DNA from: Desulfohalobium retbaense DSM 5692 | GTDB lineage: Bacteria > Desulfobacterota > Desulfovibrionia > Desulfovibrionales > Desulfohalobiaceae | Direction of reading: 5' to 3' | Assembly (NCBI RefSeq): GCF_000024325.1 | Contig: NC_013223.1 | Coordinates: forward strand, 310,001 to 374,000 | DNA: 64,000 nucleotides | Part shown: positions 16,856 to 26,509 of the stretch, in pieces | Layout: every line of letters begins with the position of its first letter | How positions within the stretch are numbered: the stretch's first letter is position 1 | Program-made: the position numbers and the translations under genes | The notes under the pieces: generated by a model | What the model saw: only the letters and a program-made list of their open reading frames with translations | What the model was told of the DNA's origin: nothing | Databases searched by the model: none

Positions 16856-17348
16856 TGGCAAATGGTATCAGGCTTGTTCTGCGTGTTGTGGCGGTGGTGG
16901 TCGGTGGAGAAAAACAAAATTTTAGGTTTTTTTGGACGCAAGGGCAAGAAGAAGGCCCTGTCCTTTAAGCCCGAAAGGGATGAATGCGGTGGTGGAAAAT
17001 GGAATTGTACCAGGGGCGCAGAAAGGTGATTGAATAGTCATTTTGTACTGATTGTGTGTTCATTTATACTGAATGAGTAATCATTCTCTTCTGCAGTGGA
17101 GCGAATAAGAGCTGATTGAGCATTCATTTTCTTCACGAATGAAATTGAATTGTAAACATATATTGACACCACAAGAAATTCGTGCTTTTTCAAAAGCGAA
17201 CAAATTCAATTCGGTGCAGGATCATTCTGCGAAAAAGGGGGACTAGCAAAAGGGAAACTAGTGGAAAGACGCGGGTGGTGTGCCCTTCCCGGTCACAGTG
17301 ACCGGATGCGGCGAACCTGCTGGGTCTCAAACGGTATGGAGGTACCTG
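16856..17348. promoter_or_regulatory. Divergent intergenic region with inverted repeats upstream of hynBA
   Basis: About 490 bases without a gene, AT-rich between 17030 and 17215. GAATGA-GTAA-TCATTC is an inverted repeat at 17071-17086; TTCATT (17123-17128) and AATGAA (17138-17143) form a second one; related strings such as GAATAGTCATT precede them. TTGACA at 17163-17168 could be a -35 box, though no good -10 follows. A hairpin CCGGTC-ACAGT-GACCGG lies at 17289-17305. GGAGGT before the hynB ATG is within a short GGTA/TACC palindrome. Probably an operator region for hydrogenase control; the regulator is unknown. Confidence 0.5.
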
Positions 17349-18302
17349 ATGAAATGTTTTGTTGGAATGGGGAAAGACGGAGTTGAGGAGCGGCTCGCCG
17401 AACGCGGTGTGTCGCGTCGTGATTTTATGAAATTTTGTGCCGGTGTGGCCGCCTTTATGGGGATGGAGGCGTCCATGGGCCCAAAAATCGCGCAGGCCTT
17501 GACTTCCAAAACACGTCCTTCCGTGGTCTGGCTGCACAACGCTGAATGCACAGGGTGTTCTGAGTCGGTGCTGCGGACCGTGTCCCCGTACATAGACGAG
17601 TTGCTCCTGGATACCATCTCCTTGGATTACCATGAAACCTTGATGCAGGCCTCTGGTGAGGCGGCTGAAGAAGCCCTGCACCACGCGGTCAAGAATCCCA
17701 ATGGGTATATCTGCGTCATCGAAGGGGGGATCCCGACCAAGGACGGCGGTGTCTACGGCAAGGTCGCCGGACGGACCATGCTCGATATGTCCAGCGATAT
17801 CGCCCCCAAGGCCAAGGCTGTCATCGCCATCGGCAATTGCGCCTGCTTTGGCGGTGTCCAGGCCGCCAAGCCCAACCCCACCGAAGCCAAGGGTGTCAAA
17901 GCGGCCCTGGGCCATCTTGGGGTCAATCCGGTCAACGTCTCCGGCTGTCCGCCCAATCCCTACAACTTCGTGGGCACTGTGGTCCATTATCTGACCAAAG
18001 GGGTGCCGGAGCTCGACGACAACAACCGTCCGATGCTCTTTTACGGGGAAACCGTGCACGACAATTGCCCGCGCCTGGGCCATTTCAATATGGGCGAGTT
18101 CGCGCCCTCCTTTGATTCGGAAGAGGCCAAGAAGGGGTGGTGTCTGTACGAGTTGGGCTGCAAAGGGCCGTATACGTTCAATAACTGCCCGAAAGTCCTG
18201 TTCAACCAAACAAATTGGCCTGTTGATGCCGGTCACCCCTGCATCGGGTGCAGCGAACCCGGTTTCTGGGATGGCATGTCGCCGTTCTATGAATACTTCT
18301 AG
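17349..18302 (+). CDS. hynB: Periplasmic [NiFe] hydrogenase small subunit
   Basis: A 317-aa precursor of the electron-transfer subunit. A Tat signal ([18 protein letters not shown] at 23-24) ends near AQA at 48-50, so the enzyme is exported folded. The mature part has AECTGCSES (Cys 67 and 70), GNCACFGG and SGCPPNP for the proximal cluster, and [24 protein letters not shown] and [13 protein letters not shown] for the distal and medial clusters. The Pro in NWPVDAGH suggests a [3Fe-4S] medial cluster, as in D. gigas, rather than the [NiFeSe] arrangement. GGAGGT precedes the ATG at 17349. The large subunit follows after 67 bases. Confidence 0.97.
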   Translation: MKCFVGMGKDGVEERLAERGVSRRDFMKFCAGVAAFMGMEASMGPKIAQALTSKTRPSVVWLHNAECTGCSESVLRTVSPYIDELLLDTISLDYHETLMQASGEAAEEALHHAVKNPNGYICVIEGGIPTKDGGVYGKVAGRTMLDMSSDIAPKAKAVIAIGNCACFGGVQAAKPNPTEAKGVKAALGHLGVNPVNVSGCPPNPYNFVGTVVHYLTKGVPELDDNNRPMLFYGETVHDNCPRLGHFNMGEFAPSFDSEEAKKGWCLYELGCKGPYTFNNCPKVLFNQTNWPVDAGHPCIGCSEPGFWDGMSPFYEYF

Positions 18303-18369
18303 GATTGGCCTCAGGCATCAACGCCATTTTGCGCATTAGGAAAGCACTGTTTCAAGGAGGTACGTATAT

Positions 18370-20070
<1,701 letters not shown>

Positions 20071-20090
20071 GGTGCTTGCGATACACGACA

Positions 20091-20134
20091 AAAAAACGGG
20101 AATCCGGGCCGTGCGGTCCGGGTTCCCGTTTTTT
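20091..20134 (+). terminator. Rho-independent terminator after hynA
   Basis: CGGGAA-TCCGGGCC paired with GGTCCGGG-TTCCCG around a GTGC loop (20097-20128), followed by six T and preceded by six or more A residues. The flanking A and T runs extend the stem, so it may also act on the other strand, where no gene is near. Confidence 0.9.
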
Positions 20135-20431
20135 GCGCCGAAAATGGGGCAAAGCGGGGCAATCAGGGCTGCAATGGCACGGGCCAGGCCCGCTGTTTGC
20201 TGGTTCAAAGGGGTTACCGCCGGCGACAGCAATGCGTATGGTCCGGTTCAGCTGAAACGGGCAAGGCTAAGGTTCCGGTTGTCCTTGCTTTCTGCCCCTG
20301 GGACCAGATATGACCTTCATAGCGCCACGCAATCGGGGAACCTTGTTTGCAAGCAGGAGCACGAGCGGCGCCGAAACGCGTTCCTGCAAACGCAGTGACG
20401 CATAACAAACCGGGAATGGTGAACAACAGCT
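20135..20431. other. Gap between hynA terminator and hynD
   Basis: About 300 bases with no gene. No clear promoter boxes or riboswitch were recognised, though a promoter for hynD-hypC is expected here because a strong terminator lies upstream. A GGAATGG string precedes the hynD start. Confidence 0.4.
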
Positions 20432-20929
20432 ATGAGCATCGAGACACAGCGGATCCTGGTTCTTGGGGTCGGCAATATTTTGTTTACGGACGAGGGTATC
20501 GGAGTCCGGGCCATCGAGGAAATGCAGTCCGGATATCAGTTTTCCGAGAACGTGACCCTTATGGACGGCGGGACGCTGGGGACGCGACTCATGGACTACA
20601 TTATGGAAAGCGACTACCTCATTGTTGTCGACGCCGTGCTGGGCGACAGCGACCCAGGCTCGGTCTACCGTTTGACCGGAGAGGACCTGCGCCAGAGTCT
20701 GGCCTTCAAGAATTCCATGCACCAGACCGACCTGGTGGACACCCTGGTCTATTGTGATCTGGCCGGGCATTGTCCTGAAGCGGTGGTCATCGGTATGGAA
20801 CCAGCCGATTATGAAACGATGGCAGTGGGCCTTTCAGAGCCCGCCCAGGCGGCATTGCCGCATATGATGCAGCGGGTGGCCGAGGAGATCCGGAAGGCCG
20901 GAGCGACCGCTGAACCCGTGAGCCAATAA
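20432..20929 (+). CDS. hynD: Hydrogenase maturation endopeptidase
   Basis: A 165-aa nickel-checking protease of the HyaD/HybD family that cuts the C-terminal extension of the large subunit after nickel insertion. VLGVGNILFTDEGIGVRAIEE carries the first metal ligand (Glu), LIVVDAV the Asp and NSMHQTDLVDTL the His. Cytoplasmic. Its position after hynBA and before hypC supports a dedicated role for HynA. Start at 20432, 14 bases after an imperfect GGAATGG. Confidence 0.93.
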   Translation: MSIETQRILVLGVGNILFTDEGIGVRAIEEMQSGYQFSENVTLMDGGTLGTRLMDYIMESDYLIVVDAVLGDSDPGSVYRLTGEDLRQSLAFKNSMHQTDLVDTLVYCDLAGHCPEAVVIGMEPADYETMAVGLSEPAQAALPHMMQRVAEEIRKAGATAEPVSQ

Positions 20930-20944
20930 GCCAAGGAGAGGGAT

Positions 20945-21181
20945 ATGTGTTTGGCAGTGCCGGTCCGCATTGAATCCATTGAGAATGAGATGGCTGTGTG
21001 TAGCGTGGGGGAAAGCGGCACAACGCTCAAGGCATCGCTGATGCTTTTGGAGGAGGAACCGCAGATAGGCGATTATGTCATCGTCCACGCCGGATTCGCG
21101 TTGCGCATCCTGGATCCCCAGGAAGCCCAGGAGAGCTTGCAGATTCTGCGAGAAATGGCCCAGGTGGGACAGGTCGTCTAG
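20945..21181 (+). CDS. hypC: Hydrogenase assembly chaperone HypC
   Basis: A 78-aa chaperone beginning MCLAVPVRIESIE; the N-terminal Cys2 is essential in HypC for carrying the Fe(CN)2CO unit with HypD. The conserved DYVIVHAGFALRILDPQEA is present. AAGGAGAGG lies before the ATG and it begins 15 bases after hynD, so the two are cotranscribed. The other hyp genes are not in this window. Confidence 0.95.
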   Translation: MCLAVPVRIESIENEMAVCSVGESGTTLKASLMLLEEEPQIGDYVIVHAGFALRILDPQEAQESLQILREMAQVGQVV

Positions 21182-21285
21182 TCCCGGGCAGGCCTTGCCC
21201 CGGAACCATTCGGGTCGGCTGAGGCGCGCTTTGGCGGCCCGGATTGACCCGGTTCAATACCATGTATTTTTTGTTCGGATACCCC

Positions 21286-22707
21286 ATGGATACCCCTTCG
21301 CCTGATTCCATATCCGCTTTTGCCGATTGCCGGGCCCTTATTCTTGCCGGCGGATCCGGGACGCGACTGTGGCCGCTTTCCAGGACCCTCCTGCCCAAGC
21401 AACTGCTTCCCCTCAACGGTGGCGAGTCCTTGCTCCAGCAGACTGTCCGGCGCACCCTCGGGGTCCTGCCCCCGGAGCATGTCTGGGTGGTCACCAACGA
21501 AGAGCATGTCTTTGAAGTCCGCAATCAATTGCGGACCCTGGATCCCCTTCTGGATCGCCAGGTCCTCAGCGAACCCCAGGGACGCAATACCCTGCCTGCG
21601 ATTTTGCTGGGGCTGGAGCCCATCGTGCGGGACACCCCGGGGGCGATTGTCGGGGTCTTTCCCTCGGATCATATGATCGGAGATCAGGACGGCTGGGAGG
21701 CCGCGTTCGGACGAGCCCAGGGACTGGCCCGGGACGGTTGGTTCGTCACGTTTGGCATCGAACCGAATACCCCGGAAACCGGCTACGGCTATATCGCCCG
21801 GGACCGTGCCCTTTCGGACGGGTGTTATGCGGTGGATCGATTTGTGGAAAAACCGGACGTGGCTACGGCCCGGGAATTCGTGGACAGCGGCCGCTATTAT
21901 TGGAATAGCGGCATGTTCGTTTTCGGTGTCCAGCCGTTTCTCGAAGCGGTCCAGGAATACCAGCCCACGCTATGGCAGTGGTGGACAGGGCGCGATGAGC
22001 GTTCGCTGACTGCTGGGTACGCGTCCCTGCCGGATGTTTCCGTGGATTACGGCATCATGGAGAAGGTCGGAAATCAGGCCGTGGTCCAGGCCGATTTTGA
22101 CTGGGACGATCTCGGCAGTTGGGAGGCCCTGTACCGCCTCGGCGAGCAGGACAGTTCCGGGTGCGTCGTCCAGGGGGATGTCTCCGCGCTGGATTGCCGG
22201 GACAGTATGCTCTACTCCCAGGGCGGCAAGCTGGCGGCCATCGGCCTGGAGGACATGATCGTGGTTCAGACCCGGGACGCCACCCTGGTCTGCTCCATGG
22301 ACGCGGTCCAAAAGGTCAAAAATGTGGTCCAGGATCTCAAGGCGGAAGGCAGTTCCCTGGTTGAAGCCCACGTGACCGTCTACCGGCCATGGGGCAGCTA
22401 TACGGTGCTTGAGGAAAGTCCGTTCTACAAAATCAAGCGGATCACGGTGAATCCGGGGGCGACACTCAGTCTGCAGATGCACCACCACCGCAGCGAGCAC
22501 TGGGTGGTGGTCTCGGGCACGGCCGAGGTCCATGTCGGTGGAGAGGACAAGCTGTTGACGGAAAATCAATCCGTGGACATCCCCAAGACAGCAGTCCACC
22601 GCTTGGCCAATCCAGGCAAGGTCCCGGTGGAAATCATTGAAATCCAAAACGGGCCCTATCTGGAAGAAGACGACATCGTGCGCCTGGAGGATGTCTACGG
22701 CCGGTAA
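21286..22707 (+). CDS. manC: Mannose-1-phosphate guanylyltransferase / mannose-6-phosphate isomerase
   Basis: A 473-aa bifunctional enzyme giving GDP-mannose for surface polysaccharides. ALILAGGSGTRLWPLSR is the nucleotidyltransferase P-loop, FVEKPD the sugar-phosphate site, and the C-terminal 115 residues (YRPWGSYTVLEESPFYKIKRI, LSLQMHHHRSEHWVVVSGTAEV) a cupin type II isomerase domain with the metal-binding histidines. The ATG at 21286 gives the usual length; ATG 21262 and TTG 21244 are also in frame. It lies between the hydrogenase and qrc operons with no evident functional link to either. Confidence 0.95.
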   Translation: MDTPSPDSISAFADCRALILAGGSGTRLWPLSRTLLPKQLLPLNGGESLLQQTVRRTLGVLPPEHVWVVTNEEHVFEVRNQLRTLDPLLDRQVLSEPQGRNTLPAILLGLEPIVRDTPGAIVGVFPSDHMIGDQDGWEAAFGRAQGLARDGWFVTFGIEPNTPETGYGYIARDRALSDGCYAVDRFVEKPDVATAREFVDSGRYYWNSGMFVFGVQPFLEAVQEYQPTLWQWWTGRDERSLTAGYASLPDVSVDYGIMEKVGNQAVVQADFDWDDLGSWEALYRLGEQDSSGCVVQGDVSALDCRDSMLYSQGGKLAAIGLEDMIVVQTRDATLVCSMDAVQKVKNVVQDLKAEGSSLVEAHVTVYRPWGSYTVLEESPFYKIKRITVNPGATLSLQMHHHRSEHWVVVSGTAEVHVGGEDKLLTENQSVDIPKTAVHRLANPGKVPVEIIEIQNGPYLEEDDIVRLEDVYGR

Positions 22708-22881
22708 CGGGTCATGGGAGCAAGGAGTGGGCTGGACTCGGTCAACTCTTGCGGCCCGCTTCGCAGCGTGCCCCGGCAGCGGGAAACGCGTGTGGACGCC
22801 ATTGCCAAAGCGGTTTTTGGGCAGAAATTTCCCGAAACACGAAAAGCCTCTTAAAAAGGGAGGATATTGTGGCTCAAAGGT

Positions 22882-22906
22882 TCAGCCCTTGAGGGGCAAG
22901 GGCTGA
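22882..22906. other. Perfect 10-bp stem-loop between manC and qrcA
   Basis: TCAGCCCTTG, a five-base AGGGG loop and CAAGGGCTGA. No T-run follows on either strand, so it is not a classical terminator. It lies 16 bases upstream of a Rex-like site. Role unknown; it could protect the manC mRNA 3' end. Confidence 0.6.
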
Positions 22907-22921
22907 GAAGGTCACAGGCTA

Positions 22922-22939
22922 TCGTGAAATTTTTCATGA
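22922..22939. promoter_or_regulatory. Rex-like operator upstream of qrcABCD
   Basis: TCGTGAAATTTTTCATGA is an almost perfect palindrome and matches the usual Rex consensus (TTGTGAAATATTTCACAA) at 14 of 18 positions by eye. It lies five bases upstream of a -35-like TTGACA. Rex senses the NADH/NAD+ ratio; binding here is inference. Confidence 0.4.
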
Positions 22940-22943
22940 GATC

Positions 22944-22971
22944 TTGACACACTGGAACTCCGTTGCATAGG
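22944..22971 (+). promoter_or_regulatory. Probable sigma-70 promoter of qrcABCD
   Basis: TTGACA (22944-22949) and CATAGG (22966-22971) separated by 16 bases. The -35 is a full consensus match, the -10 is poor. It lies about 125 bases before the qrcA start and between two Rex-like palindromes. Confidence 0.5.
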
Positions 22972-22995
22972 CTACCACAAATTTTTTGGGCGGCC

Positions 22996-23013
22996 TCGTG
23001 AAATTGTGCACAG
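22996..23013. promoter_or_regulatory. Second, weaker Rex-like site
   Basis: TCGTGAAATTGTGCACAG shares the TCGTGAAAT half with the upstream site and matches the Rex consensus at about 13 of 18 positions. Its place, roughly 25 bases after the -10, would suit a repressor. Confidence 0.3.
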
Positions 23014-23096
23014 GGTCAAAGGGGGTGGCCGCTGGGCAGGCGGGCCCGCCCTTTATGGGTGTTCTAACGATGTATCAGGGGAATGGAGGAGACGAC

Positions 23097-23633
23097 ATGG
23101 CAAAGAGGAAGAGAGGAGGCGCTCTCCCGTTTTTACTTGGATTGGCGGCCGCGCTGATCTTCGGCTGGTGGGGCTTCCCCCAGATTCTTTACAGTCAGAA
23201 GGACCAGCCGTTTCGGTTCAGTCACGAGGTGCATGAAATGCAAGGCATGGCCTGCAGCGACTGCCACTATTACCGGGAAGATGGTTCATTCGCCGGCTTG
23301 CCGAGCTTGAGCGATTGCACCCAATGCCACTTTGACGTCATGACCGGCGATCCAGCGGAAAAGACGTTTATCGAAGAGTACGTCTATCCCGAGAAAGAGA
23401 TCGACTGGAAGGTTTACCAGAAGCAGCCGGACAACGTTTACTTCTCGCACATCGCGCACGACGACTATGATTGCAGCCGTTGCCATCCGGACATGGCCGG
23501 GCGCGATGACATGCCGACCTACAAGGAAAATCGTATCACGGGATACAGCAAGGATACGATGAAGATGTGGCAGTGTGAACGGTGTCACGCCGAAAATGGT
23601 GCCAGCAACGCCTGTTACGTGTGTCATAAATAA
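23097..23633 (+). CDS. qrcA: Menaquinone reductase multiheme cytochrome c subunit QrcA
   Basis: A 178-aa periplasmic cytochrome held in the membrane by an N-terminal helix (LPFLLGLAAALIFGWWGF, residues 9-26) without a cleavage site. Five CxxCH heme motifs are visible: CSDCH, CTQCH, CSRCH, CERCH and CYVCH; there are no other cysteines. QrcA takes electrons from type I cytochrome c3 and passes them into the Qrc complex. The first gene of qrcABCD; GGAGGAGAC precedes the ATG at 23097. The characterised D. vulgaris subunit is, from memory, described as hexaheme, so the count here deserves a check. Confidence 0.95.
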   Translation: MAKRKRGGALPFLLGLAAALIFGWWGFPQILYSQKDQPFRFSHEVHEMQGMACSDCHYYREDGSFAGLPSLSDCTQCHFDVMTGDPAEKTFIEEYVYPEKEIDWKVYQKQPDNVYFSHIAHDDYDCSRCHPDMAGRDDMPTYKENRITGYSKDTMKMWQCERCHAENGASNACYVCHK

Positions 23634-23650
23634 GCAAGGGGTGCACTAAG

Positions 23651-25717
23651 ATGGGACTGGATCGTAGAGGATTCCTGCAATTTGTCATCGGTGGCGCCGT
23701 AGGTACGCTGGCTACGCCCGTGCCGTGGAAGCTCATCGACGATAGTTCGATATGGACCCAGAATTGGCCTTGGATCCCCAAGCTCAAGTATGGGGCTGAA
23801 GGAACGGTCAAGACAACGGTCAAACTTGGCGGCCCGGAATACGGGATCGCTGTGAACACAGTGGACGGGCGGCCGGTAACCGCTCAGGGCGATCCGGACC
23901 ATCCCTTGAGCCAGGGCGGGATCGATCCCCTGGCCGCCGGCTCGCTGCAGCTGCTTTACAGCCCGGCCCGGGTCAAAGGCCCGATGCACAAGGCCGAGGA
24001 CGGCAGCTGGTCCGCGATCAGCTGGAAAGACGCGGAAGCGCTTTTGGCCGAAAAGCTCAAGGGGGCTGGTGACAAGGTGGCTGCGATCAGCGGCGACGAG
24101 ACCAGCACGTCCAATGAAATCCTGGCCGGATTGCTCGCGGCAGTGGGATCGGACGAATTTTACTTCATGCCCAGCGACGGGCTGAGTACGCAGCGGACCT
24201 GGACCGGATTCATGAACGGCGAAGGCCGGGTTGGCTACGATATTGAAAACGCCGATTTCGTGCTCAGTCTTGGTGCCGACCTGATGGCCAATTGGGGCGC
24301 GGTGATCAAAAATCAGAAAGCGTTTGGTCAAGAAGATGCGTTCCTTTTTTATTGCGGACCGGCGCAGACGAAGACCGCATCCGTGGCCCAGGGCTGGATC
24401 CCGGTGGAATCCAAGGCCATGGGCCATTTGGCATTGGGGCTGGCCTATTATTGCATCCAGGCCGGCGCCACGTTTAAAGGCGAAGGGTTTAACGCCTTCA
24501 AGGCCTTTGTCGAACGGGAATATCTGCCGGCCAAGGCAGAGTTCAAAAGCGGCGTCGGGCGCAATGTCCTGGCCTTGTTGGCTGAGAAGATGCTCGCTGC
24601 CAAGCGGCCTCTGGCCGTGCCAGGCACCATGGCTGGCGAAGGCGCTGGGAGCTTCGAATTGATGGCCGGCATGGCCCTCAATCTCCTCCTTGGCAATCTG
24701 AATGCCAAGGGCGGCATGCAGGCCGTGCCTGAAGCGCCACAAGTGATTCCCGGAGCGCCCAAAATGGCCGCTTTGCGGCGCAAGGATGTGGTGAGCACCC
24801 TGCAGGACCTGGCCAAGGGGCGCGGTGCTGTCCCCGATGTCCTGCTGGTGCATGAAGCCAATCCGGCCTACGGCCTGCCGCAGGCTGAAGAAGGGCGCAA
24901 GGCGCTGGAGAAAATTCCTTTTGTCGTTTCCTTTTCGCCCTTTATGGACGAGACCGCGGCCATGGCGGATCTCATTTTGCCCGCGCCGCTGTACCTGGAG
25001 CGCCAAGACGACAGTTACAGTCCGTTTGGCGCCACAGAGGGACTGTACAGTCTGTGCACGCCGGTGGTCGAACCCCAGGCCGATGTCAAACCAGCCGGGG
25101 ACGTCGTCCTCGCCGCAGCGGCTGCCCTGGATATCGACCTTGGCGCCGGCTCCTATGAAGAGGCGCTCAAGGCCAAGGCCAAGGCCCTGGGAGCCAAATG
25201 GCGCTCCCTGACCCGCGGAGAGGCATGGCGGTCGACTAAGCGCAGCAGTCAGCCAGCGCTGCGTATCTGGCACGAACTGCTTCCGGCTTCAGCAGACCAG
25301 GAGAGCAATTCCAACGGGAATTTCCCCCTGGCATTGGCCGCGCAAGACGATTTGCGGGCCGGAACCGCGTCGAGCGGGGCGGCTCCTCTGGCGTTGAAAA
25401 CGCTGCGGGCCGACGAATTGGACGGCAATGGCATGTACGTCCGTCTCAATGGCGAGACCGCACGACGGTACAAGCTTGCTGACGGCGATGCCGTGGAAAT
25501 TACTGGCGCCTATGGCTCGATCCGAGCCCAGGTGAAAATCTTCGAGGGAGTTATGCCGAAAACCGTCGCCGTGCCCCAGGGGCTGGGCCATACCGCCTGG
25601 GACGCCTTCAACAAGGGCAAAGGCGATAATGTGTTCAAGGTATTTACGGTGCGCCGGGAACCGGTGACGGGGCTGGCCACGTGGAATGATTCCCGAGTCG
25701 GCATCGCCAAAATATAA
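23651..25717 (+). CDS. qrcB: Menaquinone reductase molybdopterin-oxidoreductase-like subunit QrcB
   Basis: A 688-aa protein of the molybdopterin-oxidoreductase fold. A Tat-like N-terminus (LDRRGFLQFVIGGAVG, RR at 5-6) exports it. It lacks the N-terminal four-Cys motif for an Fe-S cluster, and no Mo-ligating Cys or Ser motif was evident, in keeping with QrcB, which is known to contain no molybdenum and to be structural or an electron relay. The C-terminal beta-barrel-like region (GMYVRLNGETARRYKLADGDAVEITG) is the dinucleotide-binding type domain. It starts 17 bases after qrcA. Confidence 0.93.
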   Translation: MGLDRRGFLQFVIGGAVGTLATPVPWKLIDDSSIWTQNWPWIPKLKYGAEGTVKTTVKLGGPEYGIAVNTVDGRPVTAQGDPDHPLSQGGIDPLAAGSLQLLYSPARVKGPMHKAEDGSWSAISWKDAEALLAEKLKGAGDKVAAISGDETSTSNEILAGLLAAVGSDEFYFMPSDGLSTQRTWTGFMNGEGRVGYDIENADFVLSLGADLMANWGAVIKNQKAFGQEDAFLFYCGPAQTKTASVAQGWIPVESKAMGHLALGLAYYCIQAGATFKGEGFNAFKAFVEREYLPAKAEFKSGVGRNVLALLAEKMLAAKRPLAVPGTMAGEGAGSFELMAGMALNLLLGNLNAKGGMQAVPEAPQVIPGAPKMAALRRKDVVSTLQDLAKGRGAVPDVLLVHEANPAYGLPQAEEGRKALEKIPFVVSFSPFMDETAAMADLILPAPLYLERQDDSYSPFGATEGLYSLCTPVVEPQADVKPAGDVVLAAAAALDIDLGAGSYEEALKAKAKALGAKWRSLTRGEAWRSTKRSSQPALRIWHELLPASADQESNSNGNFPLALAAQDDLRAGTASSGAAPLALKTLRADELDGNGMYVRLNGETARRYKLADGDAVEITGAYGSIRAQVKIFEGVMPKTVAVPQGLGHTAWDAFNKGKGDNVFKVFTVRREPVTGLATWNDSRVGIAKI

Positions 25718-25729
25718 GAGGACTGCGTC

Positions 25730-26506
25730 ATGTCACGAGATGTACACCACCATTTTGAAGTCAGATGGGGCATGGTCATAGATATTGACAAGTGCACCGG
25801 ATGCGGTGCCTGTATGGTTGCCTGCGAGGCCGAGAATAATATTCCACCCTCCAAGGACTCCTTCGACCGGCTGCGGACCCTGCACTGGCTCATTGTATAC
25901 GAACTGTCCAACGGCAAATCCTATCCGAACCACGATACCGCCTATCTGCCGCGGCCGTGCATGCAATGCGGCAACCCGTCGTGTTCCACGGTCTGCCCGG
26001 TCATTGCCACGACCAAGGACGAAGAAGGCGGCATCGTCAGTCAGATCTACCCCCGGTGTATCGGCTGCCGGTACTGCATGGCGGCCTGTCCTTACCACTC
26101 CCGGGTCTTCAACTGGTATGATCCGGTCTGGCCCGAGGGCATGGAAAAGACCCTGACCCAGAATGTCTCGGTTCGACCGCGCGGGGTGGTCGAAAAATGC
26201 ACCTTTTGCCACCACCGTTTTGCGGCGGCCAAGGACAAGGCCCGGGCTGAGGGGCGCGATCCCCTGCATCTCAAGGAAGGGGACTACAAACCGGCTTGCC
26301 TGGAGGCTTGCCCGACCGGGGCGATCACTTTCGGCGACCTGAACAATCCCGAACATGAAGTCTCCAAATTGGCCCACAGCAAACACGCCTTCCGGCTTTT
26401 GGAGCGTTTGGGCACTGAACCGCAAGTGTACTACCTCAGTCGGCGGGAATGGGTCCGTCGCCAGGGAGACAATTACCTGGAAAACGAAAAGGAGAGGGGG
26501 GAGTAG
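25730..26506 (+). CDS. qrcC: Menaquinone reductase iron-sulfur subunit QrcC
   Basis: A 258-aa periplasmic-side ferredoxin-like subunit. Four cysteine groups are visible: CTGCGACMVACE, CMQCGNPSCSTVCP, CIGCRYCMAACP and CTFC with ACLEACP, as in DmsB/PsrB-type proteins that hold four cubane-type clusters. No signal peptide of its own, so it is probably exported with QrcB. It carries electrons from QrcA/QrcB to QrcD. AGAGGA lies before the ATG; qrcD follows after 3 bases. Confidence 0.95.
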   Translation: MSRDVHHHFEVRWGMVIDIDKCTGCGACMVACEAENNIPPSKDSFDRLRTLHWLIVYELSNGKSYPNHDTAYLPRPCMQCGNPSCSTVCPVIATTKDEEGGIVSQIYPRCIGCRYCMAACPYHSRVFNWYDPVWPEGMEKTLTQNVSVRPRGVVEKCTFCHHRFAAAKDKARAEGRDPLHLKEGDYKPACLEACPTGAITFGDLNNPEHEVSKLAHSKHAFRLLERLGTEPQVYYLSRREWVRRQGDNYLENEKERGE

Positions 26507-26509
26507 GCA

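Noticed and set aside
17065-17095. Fur box before hynB (AATGAGTAATCATT)
   Set aside because: It resembles the core AATGATAATCATT but has one extra base between the half-sites, which would break the 6-1-6 spacing; left as an unassigned inverted repeat.
20135-20431. Moco or other riboswitch before hynD
   Set aside because: The stretch has several GC hairpins, but no conserved riboswitch core could be recognised by eye.
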